Position numbers and translations under genes: made by a program
Notes under the pieces: generated by a model
The model's input: only the letters and a program-made list of their open reading frames with translations
Told to the model about the DNA's origin: nothing
Database searches by the model: none
Origin: Polynucleobacter sp. Tro8-14-1
GTDB taxonomy: Bacteria; Pseudomonadota; Gammaproteobacteria; Burkholderiales; Burkholderiaceae
Assembly: GCF_018881655.1 (NCBI RefSeq)
Contig: NZ_JACVPX010000005.1
Coordinates: 1-64,000, forward strand
Reading direction: 5' to 3'
DNA length: 64,000 bases
Shown: in pieces, positions 7,033 to 15,333 of the stretch
Layout: the number at the start of each line of letters is the position of its first letter
Numbering within the stretch: the first letter of the stretch is position 1

Positions 7033-7075
7033 TATTTCCAAGTAATTTATTAAAATGCAAAATAACTTGGAAATA
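7033..7075 (+). promoter_or_regulatory. Inverted repeat surrounding the nucleotidyltransferase start codon
   Basis: TATTTCCAAGT (7033-7043) and ACTTGGAAATA (7065-7075) are perfect 11-base inverted repeats. The ATG of the downstream gene at 7055 is in the 21-base loop and no Shine-Dalgarno sequence precedes it. It could be a DNA operator overlapping the start or an mRNA hairpin that exposes or hides the start codon. Confidence 0.5.
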
Positions 7076-8095
7076 ATAGATCTTCCCGAAGATTCCATCC
7101 GGCAATATATTGACGCTAAAAGCGCATTTACCGCTTTAGAGCAGGCTAAATTACGGTCGGCAGAGTTTCGTGGAGGAATGGTTTGGAAAACCGTTAAAGG
7201 TAAGGAATATCTGGTGCGCACGACTACTAGGGGCGACCAAACCGGCCTTGGTGCTAAAAGCGCTGAAACAGAAGCCATCTACAACAAATTTACTGCTGGT
7301 AAAGCGCGTGCGGCAGAACTCTCGTCAGGGTTAAAGCAAGCCGCTGTAAAGCATCAGCGACTAAATCGTGCGCTAAGGGTGGGCAGAACACCCAACATCA
7401 TTATTGATATCCTGGTTGGGTTGAGCGATGCTGGCATGTCTGACAAGTTCACCATTATTGGCACTAACGCGCTATATGCCTATGAGACTGCCGCTGGGGT
7501 CCGCCTTAATGAGGCTCATCTGGCAACTCGGGATGTTGACTTGCTATGGGATAACCGTAAAAAATTAAGCTTGTTTACTCAAGAAAATACCCTTGCTGGC
7601 GGTATGCTGGGCTTTCTTCAGAGCATTGATTCAACCTTCACGCTGCGTGATGACCAGCTGTATACCGCTGTTAATAAAGATGGCTATGAGGTTGATATTT
7701 TGCGCCGTATGGGTCAGGGCAGTGATGCTGAGCCTGGTCGCTTTAGTACTCTGGTTGATGATTTTTGGGTAGTAAAAGCGCGTAATGCAGATTGGTTACT
7801 CAGTGCACCCAAATTTAGTGAGGTTATCGTTGGCGTTAATGGCAAGATGGCCCGTATGAATACAGTTGATCCACGTGCTTTTGCTTTATTCAAGCTGTGG
7901 ATGGCTGATCAACCCGATAGAGATCCGGGCAAGCGCATCCGTGATGCTAGTCAGGCCCGTATTGTGGTTGATTTGATTAACAGTCATTTGCCGCAATATA
8001 GCTTTGAGGATATCAAGGTGTTTCCATCAGCCGTTGCCGATAAGATTGCGGTTGATGATACGGGTAACCGGAGAATTGTTAAGCCCCTGAAGTGA
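7055..8095 (+). CDS. GSU2403-family nucleotidyltransferase-fold protein
   Basis: Member of the NTP_transf_8 group (PF12281), which carries the polymerase-beta-like nucleotidyltransferase fold. The hallmark sites are present: IIGTNALYAYE (about 134-144), with the GT/N helix start replacing GS, and ATRDVDLLWD (about 157-166), with the paired metal-binding aspartates. The N-terminal 110 residues are charged and helical; the C-terminal part holds FKLWMADQPDRDP, seen in this family. Cytoplasmic. It is divergent from an XRE regulator and sits next to a tRNA scar, a setting common for mobile toxin-antitoxin or defence cargo. Substrate unknown: nucleotide transfer to a tRNA or protein is possible. 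Confidence 0.8.
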   Translation: MQNNLEIIDLPEDSIRQYIDAKSAFTALEQAKLRSAEFRGGMVWKTVKGKEYLVRTTTRGDQTGLGAKSAETEAIYNKFTAGKARAAELSSGLKQAAVKHQRLNRALRVGRTPNIIIDILVGLSDAGMSDKFTIIGTNALYAYETAAGVRLNEAHLATRDVDLLWDNRKKLSLFTQENTLAGGMLGFLQSIDSTFTLRDDQLYTAVNKDGYEVDILRRMGQGSDAEPGRFSTLVDDFWVVKARNADWLLSAPKFSEVIVGVNGKMARMNTVDPRAFALFKLWMADQPDRDPGKRIRDASQARIVVDLINSHLPQYSFEDIKVFPSAVADKIAVDDTGNRRIVKPLK

Positions 8096-8276
8096 AGTTG
8101 AACGTTTAATTTGAATTAAGCAACGCATTAAAATTGAGGCATACTAATTCTGTATGGCGTAAGTGCTCAACAAGACCCCTCATTGAAAATTCGTCAACAA
8201 AGTGTCAACCTAAGCTGATAAAAACGTGATCCAATGTTGTTTAATATCAACCAAGCCCAATGACTGTATAGGGGAG

Positions 8277-8348
8277 GCCTTACTGGCAAAGCTGTTAAAC
8301 TGCTTTGTAATCAGTAGGTGGTCTGTTCGAGTCGGACAAGGGGCACCA
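8277..8348 (+). tRNA. Degenerate tRNA-Thr(UGU) remnant, probable integration scar
   Basis: The 3' half of a tRNA is clear: anticodon loop TTTGTAA (anticodon TGT, Thr) at 8304-8310, an AGGTGG-like variable region, a T-arm GTCTG-TTCGAGT-CGGAC, then AAGGGGC, discriminator A and encoded CCA ending at 8348. The D-arm is recognisable as TTACTGGCAAAGC but its stem is broken, the anticodon stem has a mismatch (ACTGC against TCAGT), and no 5' acceptor strand GCCCCTT is in place. It is unlikely to be a working tRNA. Such 3' copies arise when an element integrates into a tRNA gene. Confidence 0.6.
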
Positions 8349-8356
8349 AGTATTTG

Positions 8357-8393
8357 AAAGCTTCTAAGTTAATCGCTTAGAAGCTTTTTTCTT
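8357..8393 (+). terminator. Intrinsic terminator after the tRNA-like segment
   Basis: AAAGCTTCTAAG and CTTAGAAGCTTT form a perfect 12-bp stem with a 7-base loop, followed by a T-rich tract. It lies 8 bases after the CCA of the tRNA remnant, as expected for the original tRNA gene terminator. Confidence 0.85.
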
Positions 8394-8413
8394 TTTCGGG
8401 TAACCTAATCCCA

Positions 8414-9466
8414 TCAACTTCTAATGATGTCTTGCATAGGCCTCTCAAAAAATCGATAGGTAACGTAAGACAGCAAAAGAATGCCTAGGAGGAATGCTCC
8501 AAAGAAGAGTGAGTCATAGATGGGGATTGCTATGCCGAAGAACTCGAAAATGAGCACCATCAGTAGTTGCAATGGAAAGTGCAGTAAATAGCTCGAATAG
8601 GTCATATTGCCGAATGCTGCAATCATTCCATGATATTTTTTAGGGGCGGAAATATTGATTGTCCCCGCATAAATTAAAAAGGGGACATAGCAAAACAACA
8701 GAATTTTTGAAAAGCTTGTATTGCTAAGGTGGAATATAAAAGGCGCGCATGTAGTCACTACAAACGCAATAAGCAGGGATATCTTTCGATAAGTTGTTCT
8801 CTCAAGGCGGCTATAAAGCGCCGCGGTCATGCCGCCCACATAGAAATAAAGAAGGCAATCAACAATAAAGGACTCGGTCAGGTTGTAATGCTTAATGAAG
8901 GTACATATTAATAGGACTGCAATACTTATAAAAAGACTTGCCCCAAAATAACGAGCGACTAAGAAGAAAAATAAGTAGATTAATACCTCAACTGATATGG
9001 ACCATATGGGTCCATTAAAGCTGAAGCCTTGACCACCCCAATTGCTTGCTAAAAAAAGTTGCGGAATAAAATGACGCCAATCAGTATTGCCATAGACAAA
9101 ACTAGATTCGTGGGATTGTAGGTAGAGGATTTGTAATCCCGCAACCAGTAAGAGGGTTAGTAGATGTAGAGGATAAAGTCGCGAGAAGCGAAGAACAAAA
9201 AAATGCTTTGCATTAAGTGCTTTCTGCTCAATCACTTTGGCGTATTTCCAAAAAAATATAAATCCACTGATGCCCCAAAATATTTGTACGCCAAGGCCAC
9301 CATTGAGATAAACCGGTTTTAGCCAGTCGTAAAAAGGTAGCTGCATTAATGCAAAATTATTTGGCGCTTGGCCTACAAAGGAAAAATGTTGGAAGTGAAA
9401 AATTAAAATAGCTAATGCCGAGAAAAACCTGATGATTTCAAGGCCGTATAGTTTGTTGTTAGGCAA
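8414..9466 (-). CDS. Acyltransferase family 3 membrane protein (OafA/YrhL-like)
   Basis: Polytopic inner-membrane O-acyltransferase that probably acetylates a surface sugar. The first segment YGLEIIRFFSALAILIFHF carries the arginine (R13) and histidine (H24) conserved in Acyl_transf_3 (PF01757). About ten hydrophobic segments follow through the 350 residues, and there is no C-terminal SGNH domain. The start is a TTG with AAGGA 7 bases before it; no nearby ATG is in frame. It lies 13 bases downstream of the MFS transporter gene on the same strand and may be co-transcribed. The target sugar cannot be deduced. Confidence 0.82.
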   Translation of the reverse strand: MPNNKLYGLEIIRFFSALAILIFHFQHFSFVGQAPNNFALMQLPFYDWLKPVYLNGGLGVQIFWGISGFIFFWKYAKVIEQKALNAKHFFVLRFSRLYPLHLLTLLLVAGLQILYLQSHESSFVYGNTDWRHFIPQLFLASNWGGQGFSFNGPIWSISVEVLIYLFFFLVARYFGASLFISIAVLLICTFIKHYNLTESFIVDCLLYFYVGGMTAALYSRLERTTYRKISLLIAFVVTTCAPFIFHLSNTSFSKILLFCYVPFLIYAGTINISAPKKYHGMIAAFGNMTYSSYLLHFPLQLLMVLIFEFFGIAIPIYDSLFFGAFLLGILLLSYVTYRFFERPMQDIIRS

Positions 9467-9479
9467 AATGCATCCTTAA

Positions 9480-10808
9480 TTATTGGCGTAGATCTATTTT
9501 TCTTGTCTCTGGTAAATAGAGAAGGGCCACAATAGCAGCGCTTGCTAAAAATACAGTGGGATACCACAGGCCGGCACTATCACTTTGCCAGCGTTGATTT
9601 AACCAGGTCACGATTAAGGGAAGTAGGCCACCAATCCATCCAGCAGCAAGATTATGGGGAAGGGTTGCTGCACTGTTTCTGGTTTTTGCTGGAAAGAGTT
9701 CGGTCAGCATGGCGGTCTGAGGACCAACCACTAAAGCAAGTGCTAGAGATAGGCCAATTAGTAGCATTCCAATCAAAATAAGATTTAGAGAAATTGCTGG
9801 GTTGTTGAGATATTCCGTGCCAATGTTCTTGAGCAGATGAAATGCCGGCAGAATAAAAGCAGCACCCATGAAGAGTCCGCAAATGACTACTGGTTTACGA
9901 CCAATTTTGTCCGATAACCATCCGGCAAAAATAGTGAGCGGAAATAACGCTAAGGTCGCATAAATACTGAATTGGTCTACTAACTCGGGCGCTAGCTTCA
10001 CAGAAGTTTTTAGAAAAATCGTTGTATAGACTTGCACGCAAAAGAAAAGCACTGCCCCTCCCGCAGAGATGCAGAAAAACAGCAAAAACATGCGTTTACG
10101 TGTTTGCGGGTCGCGAAAGTTATTGAGTAGTGGGCTTGTAGATTGTTGATGGGATTTGCTCAGTTCTAAAAACACAGGCGTTTCTTCTAAAGCCATGCGC
10201 GCTTTGAACGCTACGAGTAATAGCGCAATTGAAATCCAAAATGGCACACGCCAGCCCCAAGATTGAAATTCTTCTGGTGATAACTGGCTTCTGAGGAATG
10301 CAATTTGCAAGGTGGAAAACAAGATGCCAAGAGGACCCATGAGTTGGAGGAAGCTAGTCTTAAATCCCCTGTACTCATCACCAGCATGTTCGGTGAGGTA
10401 GACAGCACTGCCGCCGATTTCACCGCCAGCAGAGAGTCCTTGAAGTAGGCGCAGAGCAACCAACAGAATGGGTGCCCAAATACCTACTTGGACATAAGTA
10501 GGTAAAAAGCCAACGCTCACAGTTGCTATCCCCATCAATGCAATGGTGATCATGAAAACCGGTTTACGGCCGATCCGATCGCCCATAGAGCCAAATAGGG
10601 CAGCTCCAATGGGTCTTACTACCATTCCAACGCCAAAAGTCGCCAGGCTCGCTAAAAGGGCTGTATTGGGGTCTGTTGAGGGAAAGAAGAGCGGTGCAAA
10701 AACCACTGCCAAGGTTGCAAATGTCAGGAAGTCATACCACTCTAAAAAGGTTCCAAAACAGGCTGCAATAGCAACTTTTCGATAGGAATGGGAATTCGGA
10801 TATGACAT
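9480..10808 (-). CDS. MFS transporter, metabolite:H+ symporter (MHS) type
   Basis: Twelve-segment inner-membrane proton symporter of the MHS branch, whose members carry organic acids, osmolytes or aromatic acids (ProP, KgtP, ShiA). FGTFLEWYDFLTF at 18-30 is the MHS N-terminal signature. The MFS motif A loop appears twice: GSMGDRIGRKP at about 73-83 and GWLSDKIGRKPV near 300. R/E residues in the fourth and fifth segments (LRLLQGLSAGGEIGG) also match the group. Length (442 aa) is normal. Substrate unknown. It stands upstream of the acyltransferase gene with a 13-base gap. Confidence 0.88.
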   Translation of the reverse strand: MSYPNSHSYRKVAIAACFGTFLEWYDFLTFATLAVVFAPLFFPSTDPNTALLASLATFGVGMVVRPIGAALFGSMGDRIGRKPVFMITIALMGIATVSVGFLPTYVQVGIWAPILLVALRLLQGLSAGGEIGGSAVYLTEHAGDEYRGFKTSFLQLMGPLGILFSTLQIAFLRSQLSPEEFQSWGWRVPFWISIALLLVAFKARMALEETPVFLELSKSHQQSTSPLLNNFRDPQTRKRMFLLFFCISAGGAVLFFCVQVYTTIFLKTSVKLAPELVDQFSIYATLALFPLTIFAGWLSDKIGRKPVVICGLFMGAAFILPAFHLLKNIGTEYLNNPAISLNLILIGMLLIGLSLALALVVGPQTAMLTELFPAKTRNSAATLPHNLAAGWIGGLLPLIVTWLNQRWQSDSAGLWYPTVFLASAAIVALLYLPETRKIDLRQ

Positions 10809-11004
10809 TAAGTTATTGATTATATTAAGTTTATTTTTGTCTTGGAATATATTTGTTGCATAGCAGCAAAAACTTCTTGATTTGTCATATTCCTTCAGTT
10901 ACAGTTTGATGGTGCAGTGCAATATTTAAGGTATCTACAGTTTTTCATCTCTTAAATCGTGCGCTTAATTGACTAGTTGTACCACTTAATTTCTGGAGAA
11001 ATAC
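10809..11004 (+). promoter_or_regulatory. Divergent promoter region before the phasin gene
   Basis: 196 bases between the divergent MFS and phasin starts. It contains TGC-rich short motifs (TGTTGCATAGCAGCAA and GGTGCAGTGCAA). Such TGC/GCA-rich sites resemble PhaR operators that control phasins in other polyhydroxybutyrate makers. CTGGAGAAA before the phasin ATG is its ribosome binding site. The operator idea is tentative. Confidence 0.3.
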
Positions 11005-11589
11005 ATGAACCAAGATCAAATCACCTCTAAATTGTCCCAAATTAATAGCAAAGGCCTTGAGGCTACATTTTCTTTGAGCGAAGCTGCTTTGGAAAATGCT
11101 CAAAAATTAGCTGAACTGAACTACGCTGCTTCCAAAGATGTTTTGGTTAATGCTCAAGACGGTATTCAACAAGTTTTGACAGCGAAAGATCCTAAGCAAG
11201 TTGCTGAGATGTTAAATACTGAAACTTTGCAGTCTGCTGGTAACCAAGCTGTTGCTTACCAAAAGAAAGTTAGCAAAGTAATGCGCGATAGCAATAAAGA
11301 ATTTGTAAACGTAGTTGATGCCAGCATCGACCAGTTGCAAGATGGCTTCCAAGATTGGATCAACACTGTTGCTGCTAATGCACCTGCTGGTTCAGAAACT
11401 TTCTTGTCTTCATTCAAGACTGTATACGGTAGCGCATTGCAAGGTTTTGAACAGTTCCGCGCTGCTAGCAAAGAAGCTTTTGCTACTGCAGAAAAAACTG
11501 CTGATCAAGCAATGGAAACTGTACAAGGTCAAATCGCTCAAGTTAAGAAAGTTGCTACACCTGCATCACGTAGCCGTAAATCAGCTTAA
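11005..11589 (+). CDS. Phasin family protein (PHB granule coat)
   Basis: Amphipathic, all-helical protein that coats polyhydroxybutyrate granules. Sequence features of Phasin_2 (PF09361) are present: an N-terminal LSEAALENAQKLAELN, a repeated heptad pattern over about residues 20-120, and a lysine- and alanine-rich C-terminal tail ending ASRSRKSA that may touch DNA or the polymer surface. Length (194 aa) is usual for Burkholderiaceae. It is codon-optimised and has a good ribosome binding site and a strong terminator, so high expression is expected. No phaC or phaA gene is near it in this window. Confidence 0.9.
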   Translation: MNQDQITSKLSQINSKGLEATFSLSEAALENAQKLAELNYAASKDVLVNAQDGIQQVLTAKDPKQVAEMLNTETLQSAGNQAVAYQKKVSKVMRDSNKEFVNVVDASIDQLQDGFQDWINTVAANAPAGSETFLSSFKTVYGSALQGFEQFRAASKEAFATAEKTADQAMETVQGQIAQVKKVATPASRSRKSA

Positions 11590-11630
11590 TTGCTTACTGA
11601 CTCAGATTATTGATTAAGTAGTCGGTATTA

Positions 11631-11669
11631 AAAAACCCCGTTTGGTGCAAACTAAGCGGGGTTTTTGTT
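11631..11669 (+). terminator. Intrinsic terminator between phasin and rmuC
   Basis: AAAAACCCCG and CGGGGTTTTT make a 10-bp stem with T-runs on both strands, so it can stop both the phasin transcript and the convergent rmuC transcript. The 16-base loop contains a small inner repeat, TTTG-GTG-CAAA. Confidence 0.88.
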
Positions 11670-11677
11670 TGTCTACA

Positions 11678-12952
11678 TTATTCGAAATCAGACGAAGACT
11701 CAATCAGGGGCGGAGATAGATTCTTACTGGGCTTCACGCCTAGTTCACGAACCTTTTCGGCTGAGCGGATGAGATTGCCTTTGCCGGTTTTTAATTTATT
11801 GAATGCATCGTGGTAGCTCGTTTGCGCTTGATCGAGACGTTGGCCAAGCTTCTCAAGATCATCTACAAAGCCAACAAACTTATCGTAAAGGTTGCCACAC
11901 TGTTTTGCGATTTCTAATGCATTGCGATTTTGATGATCCTGTCGCCATAGATGGGCAACTGTTCGCAGAGTGGCCATAAGAGTGCTTGGACATACCAACA
12001 CAATATTTTTTGCCAGAGCTTCTTGATATAAGTTGGGTACGGTCTTTAATGCCAGTAAGAATGCAGGCTCTATCGGCACAAACATTAAAACAAAGTCTAC
12101 TGAACCCACTCCATAAAGCGAGCTATAGTTCTTTCCAGATAAGCCTTGGATATGTTGTCGCAAGGACTGAATATGTGCAGCCAACTCTTGCTCAGCAACT
12201 GCAGGGTCAGTAGTTTCAGCATGTCGGGCATAGGCCGTTATGGAGACTTTGCTGTCAACAACCAAGCTTCTGCCTTCTGGCAGCTTAATTACAACGTCAG
12301 GCTGTAGGCGTGAGCCATCAACTTGCGTTTGGGTGTCTTGCACAAGATACTCTTCACCCTTGCGTAAGCCGGAGGACTCAAGGATGGATTCCAATACCAG
12401 CTCACCCCAGTTACCCTGAACCTTAGAGTCTCCTTTTAATGCCTGAGTTAAGGAGCGCGTTTCATCTGACATGCGCAGATTGAGATTAGCCAAGCGCTCG
12501 ATTTCACTTTTGAGAGCATGACGCTCACGAGCTTCATTGCCATAAGAGGTGCTAACTTGCTCTTTAAATTCCGTAAGCTTAGTTTGCAGAGGTTTTAATA
12601 GAGCATCTAGACTAGCAGCATTTTGTTCGGTAAAACGCTTTGACTTGTCTTCTAGAATTTCGTTGGCTAAATTTTTGAACTGATTTGTCAAAGCCTCTTT
12701 AGCTTCATTAAGTGATTCAATTTTGCCTAGACCTTGTTTGCGTTCAGAATCCAACTCTGCCTCTAGGCGAATCGCGTTTTGTAATGCTTGGTCACGTTCG
12801 GTACGCAAGCTGAGCGCTAGAGCAAGATCTGTTTGGGCTTGTAGCTCAACACGAGCAAGGGTGGAGCGTAGGTTTAAGGCATAAACTAAAAGGCCTGCAC
12901 AAACTCCAAATGGCAGGCCAAATAGTAGAAGAGAGCTTAAATCAAAGGTCAC
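11678..12952 (-). CDS. rmuC: DNA recombination protein RmuC
   Basis: Limits recombination at inverted repeats; the family is thought to be membrane-anchored nuclease-like proteins. One N-terminal membrane segment (about residues 8-27), a long coiled coil (about 30-160), then the RmuC domain with VQGNWGELVLESIL and LVVDSKVSITAYARH, which carries the D-x-K pair of the PD-(D/E)XK fold. The end (about 330-400) is helical again. Length (424 aa) is normal. The start codon is GTG. It converges with the phasin gene and lies 28 bases after grxD in the same direction. Confidence 0.9.
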   Translation of the reverse strand: MTFDLSSLLLFGLPFGVCAGLLVYALNLRSTLARVELQAQTDLALALSLRTERDQALQNAIRLEAELDSERKQGLGKIESLNEAKEALTNQFKNLANEILEDKSKRFTEQNAASLDALLKPLQTKLTEFKEQVSTSYGNEARERHALKSEIERLANLNLRMSDETRSLTQALKGDSKVQGNWGELVLESILESSGLRKGEEYLVQDTQTQVDGSRLQPDVVIKLPEGRSLVVDSKVSITAYARHAETTDPAVAEQELAAHIQSLRQHIQGLSGKNYSSLYGVGSVDFVLMFVPIEPAFLLALKTVPNLYQEALAKNIVLVCPSTLMATLRTVAHLWRQDHQNRNALEIAKQCGNLYDKFVGFVDDLEKLGQRLDQAQTSYHDAFNKLKTGKGNLIRSAEKVRELGVKPSKNLSPPLIESSSDFE

Positions 12953-12980
12953 AGCTTCAAAGTCTCAGCGAAAAACTTGA

Positions 12981-13289
12981 TTAAGCTTTGACGAGTTTTT
13001 GAAGTTCACCAGACTGGAACATTTCAGTCATGATGTCAGAGCCACCAATAAATTCACCATTGATATAGAGCTGGGGAATCGTTGGCCAATTTGCGAACTC
13101 TTTAATGCCTTGACGAATACCAGCATCTTCCAACACGTTCACGGTATGGAGATTTTCAACACCGCTAGCGCGCAAGATATTGATGGCGTTTCCAGAAAAG
13201 CCACATTGTGGAAACTGCGCAGTTCCCTTCATAAATAGTACAACTGGGTGGCTAGTGACGATTTCTTTAATTTGAGCTTGTGAGTCCAT
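12981..13289 (-). CDS. grxD: Monothiol glutaredoxin GrxD
   Basis: Carries and delivers [2Fe-2S] clusters together with glutathione and BolA proteins. The single active cysteine C29 is in the CGFS motif (QFPQCGFSG), and [18 protein letters not shown] supplies the cis-proline and glutathione-binding loop. Length (102 aa) is typical of the short bacterial class. It is the last member of the hemA-prfA-prmC-grxD group, a gene order that is standard in Betaproteobacteria, with 106 bases between prmC and grxD. Confidence 0.95.
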   Translation of the reverse strand: MDSQAQIKEIVTSHPVVLFMKGTAQFPQCGFSGNAINILRASGVENLHTVNVLEDAGIRQGIKEFANWPTIPQLYINGEFIGGSDIMTEMFQSGELQKLVKA

Positions 13290-13395
13290 ATATTCTTTCT
13301 ACTAAGTTTTTACTGAGACAGTCTTATTGCAAGGACAGTTTGAAAATAAGGTTTTATTGATTTTAAGACTTAATGTGAAAAAAGGTTATTTCAAC

Positions 13396-14238
13396 CTATT
13401 TTCTGCCTGAGGCGACACGATAATGGCCGCCTAAATCCAAATGTGTTTGGACATCCTGAAAACCTGCTTGCTGCATGAGGGCTACAACCGCTTCTGATTG
13501 GTCAAATCCATGCTCAACGGCAAGCAGGCCATTGGGACTGAGGTGTTGTTGGGCGCCTGAAATAATGTTTTCTAAGCAGGTCAGTCCGTTGCCATGATCT
13601 GTTAGTGCGGAAATTGGCTCAAAGCGTAGGTCACCTTGACTTAGATGTGAGTCTTGGGATGTGATGTATGGCGGATTACTGAGAATAATATCAAAAGAAG
13701 CACTAGCTTCTATAGCCTCATACCAGCTCCCCTGAAAAAACTGTACTCGAGTCTCAATATTCAATAGCTTGGCATTTATTTTGGCAATTTCTAGTGCTTC
13801 TGTGGATTGATCGGTTGCGGTAAGTTGCGCATTTGGGGCATCATGCGCAATCGCCAAAGCAATGGCACCCGAGCCTGTTCCTAAATCCAGAATTTTGGTC
13901 AGAGCATTTAAACGTTTGATTTCACGCAAACCAATTTCTACTAAGAGCTCAGTCTCGGGGCGCGGTATCAGTACTCCAGGAGCAACATAAAGCTCAATAT
14001 TGTGAAAGCCTCTTTTTCCGATCAGGTATGCAATTGGCTCACCTTGAATTCTCTTGGATTCAAGCGATTTCCACTCATCAAACGCTTTGGCATTGAGCTC
14101 TAGATCATCACGCGACAGCAAGGCAGAGCGTGGAAGTTGGTAATGCTTTTCAAGGATGTAGGCCATCAGAATTTTTGCCTCAGCAGGGGCTAGTGCTGAA
14201 TCGCTCAATAGAGAGCGCAGGCTCAAATCCTTGTTCAC
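13396..14238 (-). CDS. prmC: Peptide chain release factor N5-glutamine methyltransferase PrmC
   Basis: Methylates the glutamine of the GGQ motif in release factors, which speeds peptide release. The N-terminal helical domain (1-80) is followed by the SAM domain: RPETE at 93-97, the SAM loop DLGTGSGAIA at 118-127, and the catalytic SNPPYI around 188-191, where NPPY holds the substrate glutamine. Length (280 aa) is usual. Start GTG. It sits 15 bases after prfA, which encodes its substrate RF1. Confidence 0.96.
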   Translation of the reverse strand: MNKDLSLRSLLSDSALAPAEAKILMAYILEKHYQLPRSALLSRDDLELNAKAFDEWKSLESKRIQGEPIAYLIGKRGFHNIELYVAPGVLIPRPETELLVEIGLREIKRLNALTKILDLGTGSGAIALAIAHDAPNAQLTATDQSTEALEIAKINAKLLNIETRVQFFQGSWYEAIEASASFDIILSNPPYITSQDSHLSQGDLRFEPISALTDHGNGLTCLENIISGAQQHLSPNGLLAVEHGFDQSEAVVALMQQAGFQDVQTHLDLGGHYRVASGRK

Positions 14239-14253
14239 AGGTTTCGTTATCGC

Positions 14254-15333
14254 TTAACTATCACCAAGGGCAGCAAGTAACTCTGCTTGATGTTCAGATG
14301 CAAGAGCATTACAAAGATCATCTATATCGCCATCCATCATGGCGTCAATTTTATAAAGCGTGAGATTGATGCGGTGGTCGGTGATGCGGCCTTGTGGGAA
14401 GTTGTAGGTGCGAATGCGATCGCTGCGATCGCCCGATCCAACCAGCGACTTCCTAGTCTGTGCCTCAAGTTGATGTTTCTCGCGCTCTCTAGCATCCATG
14501 ATGCGAGAAACCAATACCTTCATGGCCTGTTCACGATTGCGGTGTTGGCTGCGATCGTCTTGGCACTCAACAACGGTGCCTGTTGGCAGGTGAGTGATAC
14601 GGACTGCAGAATCCGTTTTATTAATATGCTGACCACCAGCACCTGAAGCGCGGAAGGTATCAATTCGCAACTCTGCGGGATTAATTTTGACCGCCTCCAG
14701 TTCATCTGCTTCTGGCATGACTGCCACAGTACAGGCTGATGTATGAATGCGACCCTGTGTTTCGGTTTGTGGAACACGTTGCACACGATGACCACCAGAT
14801 TCAAACTTGAGTCGTGAGTAAACAGACTGTCCAACAAGACGAAGGACCACTTCTTTATATCCACCTAAGTCAGATTCAGCAGCACTGACCATCTCTACTT
14901 TCCAGCCTTGGCGTTCAGCAAAGCGGCTATACATGCGTAGCAGATCACCAGCAAAGAGTGCGCTCTCGTCACCACCAGTGCCCGCACGAATCTCTAAGAA
15001 AACGTTGCGATCATCATTTTCATCTTTAGGAAGCAAGAGCTTTTGTAATGCGCCCTCAAGCGCTTCCATCGTAGCCAAAGCCTGTTTCTGCTCATCATCG
15101 GCAAAGTCCTTCATCTCGGGATCTTTACGCATTTCCTCTGCCGCTTGGGCATCCGCCTCTGCTTGCTTGTAGAGCCCAAACTGCTCTACTACGGTAGCAA
15201 TATCGGAATGTTCACGCGTGAGCTTCCGATAAGCATCCATGTCTTTGGTTGCTTCTTCGGAGGTCAATAAGGAATTAAGTTCGGCTAAGCGCGTATCTAG
15301 GTGGTCTAGCTTAGCCCGCATGCTGGGCTTCAT
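14254..15333 (-). CDS. prfA: Peptide chain release factor 1
   Basis: Recognises UAA and UAG stop codons and triggers release of the finished protein. The stop-codon reading motif P188-Q-T190 (PxT of RF1) is in [13 protein letters not shown], and the catalytic loop [10 protein letters not shown] places GGQ at 233-235. There is no programmed frameshift, as expected for RF1. Length (359 aa) is standard. Its ATG follows the hemA stop directly, so the pair is translationally coupled. Confidence 0.98.
   Translation of the reverse strand: MKPSMRAKLDHLDTRLAELNSLLTSEEATKDMDAYRKLTREHSDIATVVEQFGLYKQAEADAQAAEEMRKDPEMKDFADDEQKQALATMEALEGALQKLLLPKDENDDRNVFLEIRAGTGGDESALFAGDLLRMYSRFAERQGWKVEMVSAAESDLGGYKEVVLRLVGQSVYSRLKFESGGHRVQRVPQTETQGRIHTSACTVAVMPEADELEAVKINPAELRIDTFRASGAGGQHINKTDSAVRITHLPTGTVVECQDDRSQHRNREQAMKVLVSRIMDAREREKHQLEAQTRKSLVGSGDRSDRIRTYNFPQGRITDHRINLTLYKIDAMMDGDIDDLCNALASEHQAELLAALGDS

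Larger units (their letters stand above)
8096..8413. other. 318-base gap with a tRNA-like scar and terminator
   Basis: No ORF with support. The first 180 bases hold short repeats of TCAACAA (GTCAACAAAGTGTCAAC) but nothing clearly recognisable. The right part contains the degenerate tRNA-Thr segment and terminator listed separately. No integrase gene is visible. Confidence 0.6.

Noticed and set aside
8277-8348. Functional tRNA-Thr gene
   Set aside because: The 5' acceptor strand is missing at the correct distance and the D-stem and anticodon stem are broken, so I call it a remnant.
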